Assembly (NCBI GenBank): GCA_037179335.1 | Contig: JAKZHN010000025.1 | Coordinates: 310,001 to 374,000 of the forward strand | Length of the DNA stretch: 64,000 nt | Source: Cyclaneusma minus | Taxonomy: Eukaryota; Ascomycota; Leotiomycetes; Marthamycetales; Marthamycetaceae | Reading direction: 5' to 3' | Shown: one piece after another, positions 25,530-41,070 of the stretch | Numbering within the stretch: position 1 is the stretch's first letter | Layout: every line of letters starts with the position of its first letter | Program-made: the position numbers and the translations under genes | The notes under the pieces: model-generated | Told to the model about the DNA's origin: nothing | Database searches by the model: none | What the model saw: only the letters and a program-made list of their open reading frames with translations

Positions 25530-28500
25530 TTAACGCCAAGCAATTGGATACGATATTATAAAAAACTTAAAGGCTATTAATAGTAAATTTAATTTTTCGC
25601 TATCGCATATATTAAATAATTTATTATAATATAATATATTAAAAACGCTATAATTTAATTTTTTAAATATGCCAATTTTTAATATACCGAAAACGTTATA
25701 ATATAATGTATCGGAATTCCTATAATATGATATATTAAAAAAAACATAATCTAATATATTTAATATAGCGTAAAATACACCAATTTTTAGCGCATTATAA
25801 GCGTTTTAATATAATATATTAAAAATGCTATAAAGTATTATACCGGCTATAGCCAAAATTATACCAATATTTATACTAAGTTTTATAATATTAAATATAT
25901 TAATAGCTTTGTTTTTTATTAACCCTATTAGCAATTTTAATAGTTTAAACTAATTAAACTCAAAATTTAAAAAACAATTAAAGCCTAATAAAAAATCGAA
26001 AATATTGCCTAAAAAACCAATTTACCCAAAAGCTTTTTTTAATTCCTTATATAAAAATCCCTGCTTTTATTCCAATAAATAATTATATTAAAATTAATAA
26101 TAATAATATTATTCCAAACCTTTTTAAAATTCCTATTTTTTCTGATTTGTTTTTCGCAAATAATATTCCGGCTTTTAAAACTAAGCTATAGTTTATAAAA
26201 AATAGTGTGAAATAAAAAAAAACAATTTTTTTTTAAAGCTGCAAGCTGTAATACCAAGCTTCGCAAAACTGTTTAAATTATAATTGCGTATATTAGCTAT
26301 AATATTAATAATATTAAAAAGCTTATAAATTTAATTATAAAAAAAGTGCTTTCCAATAATAAAAATCTGTAAAATTAGGATTTTTTAATTTTATAAAAAA
26401 GCCGTTAATTTTAAAAACCCATATTTTAAATAATAAAAGCTTATTATAATTAAAAAGTTTAAGTTTTTAATATAAAATAAAATATAAAAATAGCTTAAAA
26501 AGCTAAAAAAAAGCAGATTCGGTTTTTACCAAATAAATATATACTATTAAAATTAGAATTAACGGGATTATTAAACCATTTAAAGCTTAATTAATAGCTT
26601 AAAGCTTTAATCAAGTATTTGGCAAAAGTTATACCAATATTTTTGCCCCGACCGTTTATATGGGTTTTTTTTTTTTTTTCCTTTTTATTATTTTTTGCAA
26701 GAATTTTGAATATAAATAATTTAATATTAAAACTGCCTTGGCAAAATCAAAATAATATTTATTATATCATCTATATATACCAAAGTGAATTTCACTTTTA
26801 AAATCAATATTTTTAAGACTTATATTAATCAATTTCCCATTTTTAATTTAATAGGCCGGCGAAGTATTAATTTATTCCCGGGCAAAATAGCATTGCTATT
26901 GCGAAAAAACGAAATTAAAAACATTGCTAAATTAATATTAAAATAGTACTAAAATAAAATTAACGCAATTTTAAAAGCGCAAATTTAAATAACAATTATT
27001 AAAAATATTAAAAGTTTTTGTATAAAGCATAGCAATATTAAGAAATAGGCGAATTTAATTAGTAGCGGATTTGGAGGCTTTAAAAAATAATATAATAAAT
27101 TTTGTATTTTGGCAATAAAATTGGCCGCTATAATAAAAAAAGCAATTATTAATTGTTTAATATCCAGCGTATTTTTAAATATATTGAAAATTAAAATAAA
27201 TTATATTAAGAAATTAATTACTTGTATTATTAAAACAATTAAAGCGCTATAGCATTTATACGCAGCCATTGCCGCTATAAATTTCCAGCCAATATTTAAA
27301 AAGTATTTAATTAAAATTTAGTTTCTTTTTTTTTTATAAAAAATGAAAATTTAAATAAATGCAATTTGGCCTTTAAAAAATGGATTTAAAATATTATAAT
27401 TAAAATACTATCAAAAATAATAATAAAGAAATTCTTAATTTATTAAAAAAAATCCTTAAAAACTTAATAGCGAATATTTGAATATATTTATAATAAAAAT
27501 TGAAATTCTATAAAGCGGCGATAACTTTTTTTAAAGCCAAAATAAAAATTTTATGCAAATTTGAAAAATAGCTAGCTAAAGTATTTTTCGGCAATTTTAT
27601 TATTTATTAAAAATGCCTAATTATAATACACGGCGTTTAAAAAAGAATTATCCCTATTTAATTTAATATATTATTTATATAGCAAATAGCTAATAATAAT
27701 AAATTCTAGGCTTTAAATTTAAAAATTATTTAAATAATATAAATCTTTTTAGCCTATTTAATATAATATATTAGCTTTGGCGAAAAATCGGATTTTATTT
27801 AATAATGTTTTTAATTTTAAATATTGGCTAAAAGATCTATTATTAATTGCTATTTAAATTAGATATAATAGAAATAAATTTAATAAACTTTTTAATTTTA
27901 TTAGGGCAAAGGACGGCCGTCCGGCTTTTTGCCAATACGGTGCCGGAATTTAAATAGCCCAATATATTATTATTAAATACCCTAATTTTAATGCAATTAG
28001 GAAAAAGCTTAAAATAAATTTAAATATAAATTTTTTAATAAAATATAAAAGCTAAGTTAAATGGGCTTGCTATTCAATAATAAAAATAAAAAAAATTAAT
28101 TAATATAAAATTTTTAATAAGCTATAAAAGCCTAATTTTCCATTAAATCTTTTCTGGAAAATAAATAATAAAGGCAAGCTAATATATAAAAAATATTTTT
28201 TAATATAGCTTTAAATTAATTTGCAATAATTAAAATAATGAAATTCTATTAAGATTTATTTGGCTATTATTTATTAGCTAAAAGCAAAAAGCATATAGCT
28301 AATAAAGCCCGTTAAAATTAAAAATTATATATAATATTGTGAAAATTAGCAAATTTTGAAAAATATAATAGCAAGCGCGTATAATTAATTAAGTTAAATA
28401 ATATTTTGGCGCAAATATTAATAGCGCATTTAATAATATACTGGCGTTTTATAAATAAAAAGATAAGCTATTTTATTAATTTGTTTATATATAATAAAAC

Positions 28501-29428
28501 TTTAACAATACATATAGGCTATCCTGTAAAAAACAGTTTATAAATTTATAGCGAATTTAAAAAAAAAACCCTTTCTATTGCAAAGCATAAATTTTTTTAT
28601 ATTTATTTTCAAATTTAAAATAACTTTTTTTACCTAATTCTTATTTAGGCCAAAGCTAGCAATTTGCCGGATAAAGCTAATTGAATTAAATTAATTATTA
28701 ATTTATTGAAATTTATTAAAGCTAAATATTATAAATATAAAAAGTTTAAAATAAATTACATTTATAATAGAATATAAATGCAATATTAATAGCATTAAAA
28801 TTTTAATTATTATATAATAAAAATATATAAAGCGTAGTAATAAATTCAAGGAAATTTTAGCAAAAACTTGGCAACAAAGCGTATTAAATGGAAATTAAAT
28901 AATTTAATAATTGAAATATATTATTATAATTATAAAAGCAAGTAAATAAAATATTGAATTATATTTATAGGTTTAAATATAATATATATATTTTATAAAA
29001 TATTTAATGCAGATAATAAGGCTATTATATTAAAATTAGCAAAATATAAATATTGGAATATATTCAAATTATTAATAAAAGCCAAAAAAAAAGCCTAAAA
29101 TTAGCCAATGCATTTGCAATTTAAATAAAATTAATGAATTAAACAAAACTTTTAAAATTAAGCCAATTAAAATCCGTTTAAATCCCCGCTAATAATTATA
29201 AATTTAAAAGTATTACTATTTTAGAAAACTGCTAAAAAGACTGCTAAAACTATAACGCTAATTCTTTTTATTGGCATTTGGTATATTTTTATTAGTATTT
29301 GCTATAATTTCATTTGTGTTAAAATTATTCAATGCTTGGCTATATTATTTTAAATAGCATTGGCTTTTAATCTTTTTTTTTATTTTCTTTTTAAACCGGG
29401 GGGTCTTTTTTTTTGCTATTGGCAATCC
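25530..29428. repeat. AT-rich RIP-degraded interior, unclassified
   Basis: About 3.9 kb between elements C and E, presumably element D interior plus at least one other old insertion. There is no intact gene. Around 25560-25860 a reiterated motif (roughly CGTTATAATATAATATATT-like units, 30-60 bp apart) is visible. At 27900-27960 a GC-rich island interrupts the AT-rich DNA and contains the perfect palindrome GGACGGCCGTCC. Nothing else is recognised. Confidence 0.45.
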
Positions 29429-29603
29429 TGTGAAATCTCAATATAGGTAGAGATCCTTTCATTTTCAAAATATTAAAAAGGAAAGGGGATTTTATAATTA
29501 TAGAAAATGGTATTATATATGCGTGGCTTGTATTTATTTATATAATAAATGGGTTTTGTCAATGGTTTGTAATTCTTGTATTGCTAGAAGTTTATTTTAT
29601 TCT
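29429..29603 (-). repeat. Element E LTR (3' LTR of the minus-strand element)
   Basis: Begins TGTGAAATCTCAATATAGG. It aligns with the copy at 42704, which reads TATAAAGCTTTAATATAAA there, mostly C/T and G/A differences. The right-hand boundary is uncertain by about 5 bp. Confidence 0.65.
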
Positions 29604-29989
29604 TTTTTGTAAATTTTATAGCAATTTGTAAATGTGATTAGCGTTTTTTTCATTTTTTTTTTAAATTTTCTTTTAATATTTTTTTTACAATTGTTTTTTA
29701 AAATGGTTTTTGATGCTTAATATATTTTTGAATTTTTCAAATTGAATTTTTAAAAATGGCTTAATAAATTTATTTGCAATTATATTTGTTATATATATAT
29801 AAATAATTTGCTGCTTGCTTTTATTTTTTAATTTATATATAAATTAATAGGCTATATTAATATATTTAGAGTTTTTGTAAAATTGAAAATTTTTAATTAA
29901 AGCAATAATGTTTTAATTGTTATTCTTCATATTAATATAGTATGGACTTTTACCAATTAATTTATTATAATTTATATTTTTCAATATTT

Positions 29990-30480
29990 ATCTAAATTGT
30001 TGATTTTGCTTGGCATTGGCAGCTGCAGCAGTATATTTAGTTTTGCAAATTGATACAATTATATATTTCTATTTTTTATTTAATTATAATATAGCTTTTT
30101 TAAGCAATATTATAATAAATTTGCTAATGCTTTAATAATTGGAAAATGGTTTATAAAAATCATTATTAAATATTTTAAATTGGTTTTCCATAATGCTTAG
30201 TTTATTTAATTTGTATTCAATTCTGCGATTTGCAATTAATTTAAAATAATAAAGAAATTATATTAAATTGATATTATAGCATTTGCAGAAATTAAGAATA
30301 AATTAAACTAATTTGCCAATTGCAAAATAGATATTTGATTATATAAGCATTATAGCAAATATAAACCTATTAAATTTTTGCTAATAGAAATTTAATTTTG
30401 CCCGTTTTTTATTATTTTTGGCTGGTATTACTATATTGGTATTATTTATTATAAATATTAAATACAATTGTTTTTTGCTA
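29990..30480 (-). pseudogene. Copia pol remnant (reverse transcriptase and RNase H)
   Basis: Part of element E. The active-site remnant lies at 30438-30455 and the RNase H C-terminal motif at 30001-30120. The spacing between them, about 110-140 codons, fits the Copia pol C-terminus. Many in-frame TAA/TAG codons and loss of the catalytic aspartates make it non-functional. Confidence 0.7.
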
Positions 30481-33400
30481 ATTAAAAAGCCAAATTATTT
30501 ATAAAACTTATTAATATATTCCTTTGAATTAATTTAAATGGATTTGAAATTTTTATTCTAAATTACTTTTATATTAAGGATTGTTTTAATTTTCCCTAGA
30601 TTTTTAATAATAAATTAATTTATTAATTGAAAATAAAATTAATAAACTTTAGTAATTGTTTTAGCAGTAATAATAATATTATTAATATAAATTAAAATAA
30701 ATATGCTAGGAATTTTGTAAATAAATAAATAACACTTACTGGAGTTTTAGTTAGATTTAAATTTAATTGTTTTAAAGTTAAGCAGTGAATCCCAGTTCCG
30801 GGCAATTTGCTTTAATTTATAGAGAATTCTATTTAATTAAAAAATGTTTTTTAATTGAATGATAATATTTTTAAATAAAGCTAAATAAAAGAAATTGCGA
30901 AAAATGAATTCTATAAAGGCATTGCTAATATTAAAATAATGGTATTTAAAGTTTTTTATGCTAGGATAGCCAAAAAAATGCAAAAAGTATTTATTTGGAT
31001 TATAAAAGAAAAAATATTAAAAAAAGAATTGCTTTAAATTTAATTGAAATTTTTGGCTATAAAGCGAGTTTTAAATTTATTAATTTTGCTATTAAAATTA
31101 TTTTTAATAGTAAATATTTATTTTATAGAAATTAAATTAAAAGCGGTATTTATAGCAATTTTAATCTAAATATTATTGGCGAAATTGTTTTTTAATTTAT
31201 ATATAATAATCTTTTGCTATTAGTTTTTATATAAGAAATTGGAAATGGCTTTTTTGTAATTTTTTAAAATAAGGACGCTATAAATTATTTTAATAATAAT
31301 TAAAGCAATTTTAAATTTATACAAATTATTATTATTATTATTAATCGCTATGGCTATTATAAAAACTTTTAAAAAATAGTCCTGTTTGCGAACTTTAGCT
31401 TTAATAATATTGCGTTTTGGATATTTGCAATTATTAATTTTAAAAATTGGTTTTATACCAAAGAAAGAAATTAAAGCAATATAAATGCTATTTAGCTTTA
31501 TAAGGTTATTTATAATTTTAAAAAAAAAATTATATTAATATTTTTATTTGCTGAAAATTTAATTAATTTTACAGCTTTTCCAAAATTGAATAAAAAGCTG
31601 GTATAATTGCCAGAATTATTAAATTTGGAATGCAGGATAATGTTATTTTATTTTTTATAAAAGTTTAGGAAATTTAAAACAGAAATTATTATATTAAATA
31701 TAATTTTAATTGCTGACTTAAATTTAGAATACATTTATTTGGATATTGGTTTTTTGCTTTTTATTTGGCAAAATTGGATTTATTAATATAATATTTATTA
31801 AGCAGTTTATTGGGAGTTTTTTAAAGGCTATAGGGATTATTGCAAAATTTTGAATTAAATATATTATTTTGTTTTATTTTGTTTTATTTTATAATTGTTT
31901 TATATATTATTTTGTTAAGATTTAAATAATACAATTTTTATTATTTTCCGATTTTAAAATTATAATTAATAAAAATATATTTATAGAATTGCGATTCTTT
32001 TTCTTTTTTGCTATATTTAAAAAGTGTTTTGTAATTAATATAGATTTATCCTTTGCAATTTCAAATATAAATATTATTTTTAAAAAACTTGCTAATTCAT
32101 ATTTTATTAAGGCTAATAATCCGGCTATTAATTTTGGGTCCGGTTTTGGTTTGATTTTAAATATATATTTTAGCTATAGCGGTTTTTAATTAGAATTTAA
32201 TTAAAAAGCCAATATTATTTAATATGAATTAAATATAAAGTTTGGCAATTTAAATAGTTTTTTCGATTATTTTATTTTGCCAAAACAAATAATGAATAAT
32301 AATTTTAAATTTAATATTATTTGAAAAAATTTAAAATGTAGGTTTTTTAATTAGCTTTTTAATATTATTATATTGGATTTTTTTTAATCTTTCGCTAATT
32401 TTAAATTCCAATTTCTCTTATAGGGAAAAAATATTATATATACTTATGCGATTTTTTATTGCAAAGGGCTAAAATTTGTATATATAATTGTTAATAATTT
32501 TAAAAAGCTATTAATTTTTATATAAATCGAGTGGAAAAAACTAGCTATATTAATATAAATTAACTTTAGCGGTTTTAATTTATAATTAGCTATTTTCTTG
32601 GAAACTTGCTTTTATATTTTGCCAATATTGCAATTTTTATAATTAAAAAATAGAAATGCGATTTTGATTCTTCTTTAAAAAAAAATAGTATAAATGCAAT
32701 TGATTTTTACTAAATCCAAATAAATATCTTTCCAATAATACAAAATATAACATTTTATATAGTTTGCTATTAAATCTTTTTGCAATCCGTTTGTTAGTTT
32801 GGTTTAATTTAAATTTAAATTTGGCGTTTTTTAAAAAATTTCAAATTGATTTTTAAAAATAATTTTAAAATAAATTTTAATATTGGCCGGAATATTATAT
32901 TATATTAGAAATGTTACACTATGCCAAAAGCTATACTATATTAGAACTTTTATGATATATTAAAATTTAATTTATTTTATATTGTAATTAATATTATATT
33001 TAATATATTATATTACGCTGTAATTAATATTGTATTTTCTACTATAGCAATTGGTATGTTTAACGGGCTAAATAAAATTGGATTTTTTAATATATTTGCA
33101 ATAGGAATTGTTTTGGCAATTGGAAGCGCTATTTGGGCATTATTTCAAAATTAAAAAGGTTTTGCTAGTTTTTGAAAAATAGTTATAAAATTAATAATAT
33201 ATAGCTTTTTTTGGATTAATATTTAAAAAATGAGTTTTTTTAAATAACGATTTTTAAAATATATAAACGAAAAATCAAATAAGCCAAGAAATTTCTATTG
33301 GCAAAGTTTTCTATTGAAAAGCAAATTTATATTAAAATTATAAATATAAAATATATTTTTTCAATTTATATTATTTTTTATTTATTTTTATTATAATTAT

Positions 33401-33524
33401 ACCAATTTGGTTTAAATGTATATATTTATTATTATTATTATTATTTAAAAATAGGATTATATATATTTAAAAAGCAAAAAGATATTAGTTATATATAATA
33501 TAATTTTAAAATTGGCAATTTAAT

Positions 33525-33749
33525 TATTACACGGGGCCGAGAAAGGCGTTTTGCGGGCATTTTATAAAATATATACGCTAAAAATGCATAAAAAATAAGC
33601 ATTGCTTATTAAAAAAATTAAGCAAAACCTTTAATATATAATATTTAAATATTGCTATTTTTATTTGAAAAAAGCAGCAATTATTTTTAATAGCAAAAGA
33701 ATATATATAATATATTTTATTTGCCAATTGTTTTTTAATTATTATAATA
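33525..33749 (+). repeat. Element B left LTR
   Basis: 225 bp. It starts TATTACACGGGGCCGAG and retains the GC-rich start better than the right LTR. TTAAT lies immediately before it. Confidence 0.85.
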
Positions 33750-36700
33750 AAATAGCCGCTTTTATTTTAAAAAATAATAATTTGGCAAAATCATAATTAG
33801 TTAATTAAATAGCCGCAAATTTAATACCAATTATAATATATTAAATTTTGCCAAAGATTTTAAAGGCCAATTCTTTCCAATTTTAAAGCAGTTTAATTTT
33901 GATGATACTATTAGCGCGATTTTTGCGCTAAATTAAAAAGCCGTATTAAGCAAGAGTAAAAGCAATAATATATTTGCTAATAATATTATTATTAAACATA
34001 TTAATAAAACTGCTATTGATATTAGTAATTAAAAGCAATGTAATGCTTTTTTTATTAAAAATTAAAAATTATTTGATAGCCCTTTTTGATTAATTAGCCA
34101 ATTTATTAATAAAAATTAATTTAAACAAGTTTAAAATCAAAATGTCCTAGTTAAAAATACGGGCATATCGCGCAAAAGAAAAATTAATTAAATTTCTATT
34201 TTTGCTTTTGCTTTTATTTTCATTCAATGTAAAGCTAAACCAATTTAAATTTCAATAATCTCGCAGCCGATTAATAAATTATTTAGAAATTTAAAGCTAA
34301 CAAAGAAATGCGAAATTATAAGCCAAAATTGCAATTTTTATTTGCAAATATAATTTATTTAATTTAAATTTTAATAATAAGCAATTAATTGCCAAAGAAT
34401 CTTATATGCGTCAAAATCTTTATATGCTAAATACTAAATTTCATTATATATATAAAGATTATAAATAATTTAATTGCTTATAAAATTATTTTAATATACG
34501 ATTTTAAATTTTCCCTTTAAAACATAATATGATTTATATTTATTGCATTTTAATTGCGCTTAAAAATTATATATATATTATATAGCAGTATTATTAAATA
34601 AATTATAAATTAAAAAAGACTTAAACCTTTAATATCAAATATGATAAATATAAAGCAATAATATATATTATATATATTAAATTAATTTGCTAAAATAGCT
34701 TAAAAAAACCAAAGTAATTAAAGAATGCTATTATAAAATAAACATTTTATTTTTTTATATAAAAAACATGCGTTTTTATATTTTTGAATAATTAATTATA
34801 ATAATATTACATAGGATTTTATTTTCCAATAACGCAATTAATTATAAATTAATATATAATATATATTTAATATAGCCAAAAGTATTAAGCGTAAAAATAG
34901 GCTTGATTTAAAATTTAAAATTTAAAATGTATTTAATGCAAATAATTTAAAAAAGCATTATGATAATTATAATAAATTATAATATTTATATAATATTTTA
35001 AATAATAATATATTTAATTAATACCAGCCTAATTGCAAAAAGAAAAAACAAACAGCTATTATTAAAATAAAAATTAGCAATGCAATTAAAATTAATATTG
35101 GCTTTTTTTATATTTTAATTATAATTTTAATAATTATAATTTATTTAATTGTACTTATAAGAAAAGAATTATAAATTATAAAGAATTTAGATATAAAGCC
35201 TATAAATATAAATAGCTTAGAAATAAAATATATCTTTTAAATAGCAATAGTTTTAGCGGCTATAAAAAAAGCCAATTATATAGGAATAGCTTTAGTTATA
35301 GCCAGAATTATAATAATTAAAATTAAAATTAATATAATTAAAAGAAAATTGCAACAACTATAAATAACATTTCTAATTTTATAAATTATAATTATAAATG
35401 TAATAATTAAAAGAAAAGAAAAAGTCGCTAATAATTGGCTAATTTAATAATTTCCCTATAAAGCAAAAGCATATAATAATTAATTGCTTAACTGAAATTA
35501 ATATTTAAAATATAATTTCTATTTTCGCCTTTATTAATAACAAATTAAATGAAAACTTTATATTATTAATATTTGCAAAATAGTAAAAGGAAATTAATAT
35601 ATATATATAATATTTATAAAGTTGTTTTTTAATAAAAATTAAATAAGAATTAAATAATATTATAAATCTTTTATTAACATTTCTAATAATAGAAATCATA
35701 TAAAAAAGATATTAAAATATATAAAATATTTGTATATTTATACAATTTGCTTTTAAATATGCTTTAATTTAAATAAATAGGCAATAAATATTATAATTAA
35801 ATTAAAAGCAATTTTATTTATAAATGCCAAATTAAATACAAAATTATTGCTTAAAATAAATTAAATAAATTAAAAAAACTAAATATAATAATTTATATTT
35901 TAAATATAGTAAATAAAACATCATTATATATAGAAAAGTTTATATATAAAAATTAAAAATATAATATTAAATTACATAAAATAATATTTAGCAAAATAAA
36001 TAAACAATTGGTTTTTTTAAAGAAATGCTGCAAATTTAAATAAATATCCTATTATATATATATTAAGCAAAATATTAAAGTTTTAATAAAATAAAATAAA
36101 ATTCTAATATGCTTTTAAAGCTGTAAATTGCTAAGCATTAAAAATACTCGTAAAAACTATATAGCAAAATTAAAATAAAAATAAAAATTAAAAATTAAAA
36201 AGATTAAGCTATTTTAATAATATTTTTAATATAGTAAAACCTGGTGTATTAATTATATATTTTAATTGGAATTATATTATAAAAATTGAAGCAAATTTAT
36301 TTTATTAATTTATTTATAAAGTATTTAAAACATAGTTAATTATATTAAAAAAAAATGCGCTAATAAAAAACTAAATTTGTAAATTAAAAAGCCTGATAAA
36401 AAAATTTATCTTATTTATATTTTTAAAAAAAACCTTGCGCTTATATATTAATTATAAAAATCTAAGTAATATTATTATTAAAAATCGCTATGTATTTTTT
36501 TAATTAGTAAATTTTTAATTCAATTAAAAAAAACTTTTATTAAATTAAATTTGAAAAATCTATATTATAAAATTTATATAAAAGAAATGGCATTTTGTAT
36601 AAAATATAGCCATTTTAGATATTTAATGATGCTATTTAAATTAGCAAATGCATTAGGTATATTTTAAATTCATATAAATATAGCATTTAAGAAACTTTTA

Positions 36701-39700
36701 AATATTATTAGAATGATTTAGTTTAATAATATTTTAATATATTTAAAAACATCCCAATAAATATAATAAATATATAAAGATTATAAAACAAACATTATAA
36801 AAAAAGGATTACATAAAAGAAAAGCAAATACAAATTTAAAATAAATAAAATTTTATTTTTAAATTTTATAATAAAATATAATAATATATATATAAAACTA
36901 AAACAAATACGCATTATTTAAAAATAGCCTATATTAATTATACTTATAAAATTGTAATTATTTTTAAAATAAATTAATTTTAAAATATAGTAAAATTATA
37001 TTGCTTATAATTTATTTATTTATTAGCAATATAAATAACAAAAAACAAGTTAAATAGCTTTTAAAAACGCAAAAGGCTTTTTAGCGTATTAAAAATATAT
37101 TTGCAAATAAGCCAATATTGCAATATTTTAATTTTATAAAATATTTTTTAATTATATATAATACTTTTAAATTTGCAATATTAGAAATTTCAAAATAATT
37201 TAAAAATTTAAATAATTTAATACAATATTATTAGTATTCAATAATTTTGCAAATTTTGCAAATTAATTAATGCAAAATTGATATATTAAATATATAATAT
37301 TAAATTGCTTGCAATTATAATTTCTTTTAATATCAAAGGCAATATATCAAAAACACGTATTATAAAATTTAAATATTTTGAAATTATAATAATTTATATT
37401 ATTTTATGAATATAAAAGGATTTAATAAATATTAAATAAAATAAATTATAGAATTAGAATCTTATAATTTTAATATTAAATATATAATAAAAATTAAAAA
37501 CTCTGCTAACTTTTTATTTTATGAATTAAATTATAAAGAAATAATAAATAATATTTATTAATATTATAATAAAAGTTCCGCTATTTATTTACTTCTGTAT
37601 TAAATATATACTTTTTAAAAAGTATAGCTGCTTTTATAAATATAGCAATTATGTTTTAATTAAAATTATTAAATTGGAAAATTAATATTGAATATTTTAT
37701 TTATATATTATGAACGCAAACTTTTAATCAAAATACTATATCTTATTTAAATTATAAAAGTTTAAAAATTAAAATAATTAAAATTAATTTTTAAACTATT
37801 TAGAAAATTTAAAAAAATAATAAATATATAGCAAAAATACAAAAGTAATGTATATTGCGCAAAAATATATAATAACAATGTAAAAATAATATATTGTATA
37901 AAAAAAGTAAATTATATATTTTTGCGGCAAATATATTATATAATAAACCTTTACACATTTATTATAATAATAAATTAATAAATTATTTTAAAATAAATTA
38001 AATATCACTTTTGATTTATTACAAATATTATTAATTAAATATAAAAGCAAAAATATAAAATTATATACGCAATTGCTATATTTGGTGGCAAAATAGAATT
38101 CGCTAATATATATTTTATAATTAATTATAATTTCTGCTTTTAATTAATAAATTATAAATATATTTACTATAGAATTTTATTATAAATTTGCTAAAATCAT
38201 AATATACATAAACAAAATATATAATGCTATTTTAATAATAATAAATTATTATATTAAAATTGCGCAATTTATATATATAATTAAAAATATTAATATATAA
38301 TTTTTAATAAAATTTTCTATCTTATAAAAGTTTTTAAAATTATTATATTTAATTATAATTTCATATCTATTAATATATTATAAAAGGCCTTTTGCTATAA
38401 GTTCTATATAATATACAAATATAGCATTATATTTTACCTTTAAATAAATAAGCAAATAAAGCGAATAAATTAAATTTTAAAAATTTATATATAATATTAT
38501 TGTTATAATAAAAAAGTAAATTAAGCAATTTAATTAATTATAGCAAAATTCGTTTATAATAATATAAAGCAAAAAAAGAAAGATTTTTTTTATAATATAT
38601 AAATATTATTTGCAAATTATTATTAATTTTCCTATATAATTTATAAAAAATACAATATAATAAATATACGCTATTATAAAAATTGGAAACATATTATTAA
38701 TAAATATATGAAAAAATATAAGAACAAATATAAATTTATAAATTTTAATAAAAAAAGAAATATTTATTGAAAATATATGCTATAAAGCTAAAATATTAGC
38801 AAAAAACCTTTTTATTATTATTAAAAAAATAAAAATCTAAATTTATTATTTAAAAACCCTATTTAAATTTTAATTAAAAGGATTCTATAATATGTTTTAT
38901 ATTAGCTCTTTAAAAGTTATTAAAGAATTTTAAAATAATACATATAAATTATATTTTGCAAATTTTAAAGATTTTAAAAATAATTAAAAAGAAATAAAAA
39001 AGAATATATATTATATATATTGGAAAAATTAAAATTAAAATTTGAATTAAATATCAGCCTTAAAAAACCTTAAAAATGCCTTAATAGTTTTAAATAAATT
39101 TATTGAAAAAACACTAAAACTAAATTATAATAATAATAATAGAAAAAAGATGCAAACTTTTTAAAAAAGAATTAAAAACCCAGCTTTAATTTTATATTTA
39201 AATAAAAAACGCCCAATTATATATAATAGCAAGCCAAAGCAAGAATGAAAATATTCAAAGCATAAAAATATAAATTTAATTATGTTTTTATATTTAAATT
39301 TAATTTAATTATATTATATTTATAAAAAATTAAATTAAGAAATTAAAACTTAAATAATAAACTCAATTTAATTAAAAATTATAAAATGCATTAATAAATA
39401 TTATAAATCCCATATATTAAATAATTTAATTAAAAAGAAATATTATATAACTTTAAATTTAGCTAATAAAATTAAAAAACCTATAGTATTTTTAAATAAA
39501 GCCAGCTTTTAATTATAATTTCTATATTTTATATTATATTATTAAAAATCTATTTCTTTTATATTAAATAAAATACTATTAAAAAAGTATTTCAAATTAT
39601 AATTTATTTATATTTTAATTAAATATATATAACAAAACGGGAAATAAATTAACCAAATAATATTAAATATTAATTGCTATATGCATTAGAATATAAATTG

Positions 39701-41070
39701 CAAAGCTTATTTTAATTAAAATTATTATTGCATTTTTAATATTTTTAAAAGTATTGCATATTTTATATTTTAAAAAAGCACGAGTTTTAAACCGAAAGAA
39801 AACCCCAGCAGCTTTTATATTATTTTTTAATTAAACTAATTTTTCATTATAATTGACGTATTGGTTTTTTTTAAAAAAACATTAATATAGCAATAGCAAT
39901 AAAATATAAAAGCATTATGAATTGTATTAAATAAAAAGAATTAAATGGCGAAAGTCTATAAAATAATAAATTAAAAAATAAAAATAAGAAAAGCAAAATA
40001 TAAATTTATTATGCAGTAAAAACAATTATAATTAGCGCAATAATAATAGCATTTAAAATTATTAGCAGCCTAATTATAAATATTGAAAATTTTGTAAAAA
40101 GAATCCGTAAAAGAAAATTGTATATATTAAATATAAATATAAATTTAAAATATAAATGCAAACTTAATAATAAATCAATTTAAATCCTGCGGCGAAATTT
40201 TAAAATTAATATTTTTAATGCTATAATTATATTTAGCAGCTTTATTGCGCAAATTTTAAAAACATTTAAAATTAGAAAAATTTTGCATTTTGCAATTAAA
40301 AATATTAGAAATTATAATATTAAAACAAAAACCCAAAAACCGCTAAAAAAGCATATATTAAAAAACCTATATAAAAGCAGTAATGAAATAAAACCCAATA
40401 AAAATAAAAAGGCCTGCTTTATATAAATAAAGCCCTTGGTAAAATCTAATATAATTGCTATAAAAAAAACTTTTCTAAAAAAGAAAAAATTGCCAAAAAC
40501 ATTAAAAGATAATTTAAAATAAAAAGTGCAATCAAAAATTAATATATTATTATTGCAGCAAATATATAATACGCGTTTAAAAAAAAAGCAAAAAATTTAA
40601 AAAATTTAAAACAAATTTAAAATTAATTATTTAAAATAAGCCGCTGCTATATTAATCTTTTGGTATTTGCAAAAAAGGCATATATAAAAATTAATATAAT
40701 ATATGCAAAGCCAATAAAAATAATAAAACCCTAATAAATTTTAATATAATATATTCAAAGCCAATAAAAATAATAAAACCCTAATAAATTTTAATATAAA
40801 AAAAATTAAAATAGCAAACATAATTGAAGAAAAATTTAAAACTAATTTGATAATTAATAATGCAAATTATATATTAAAATCAAAATTTTAAAAATTAAGC
40901 AATAATAAATTTGAAAATAATTATTAATAAAAGCAAATTAATGAAAGCCTATAAATTTATATAGCTAAAATAAAAAGCCAAAATTAATAATTAAAATTTA
41001 AATACTAAATTACTAAAAAGCAAAATTCCGCATTTGGAAATTCCGGGGCTTAAAGCTAAAAAAAAGAAAA

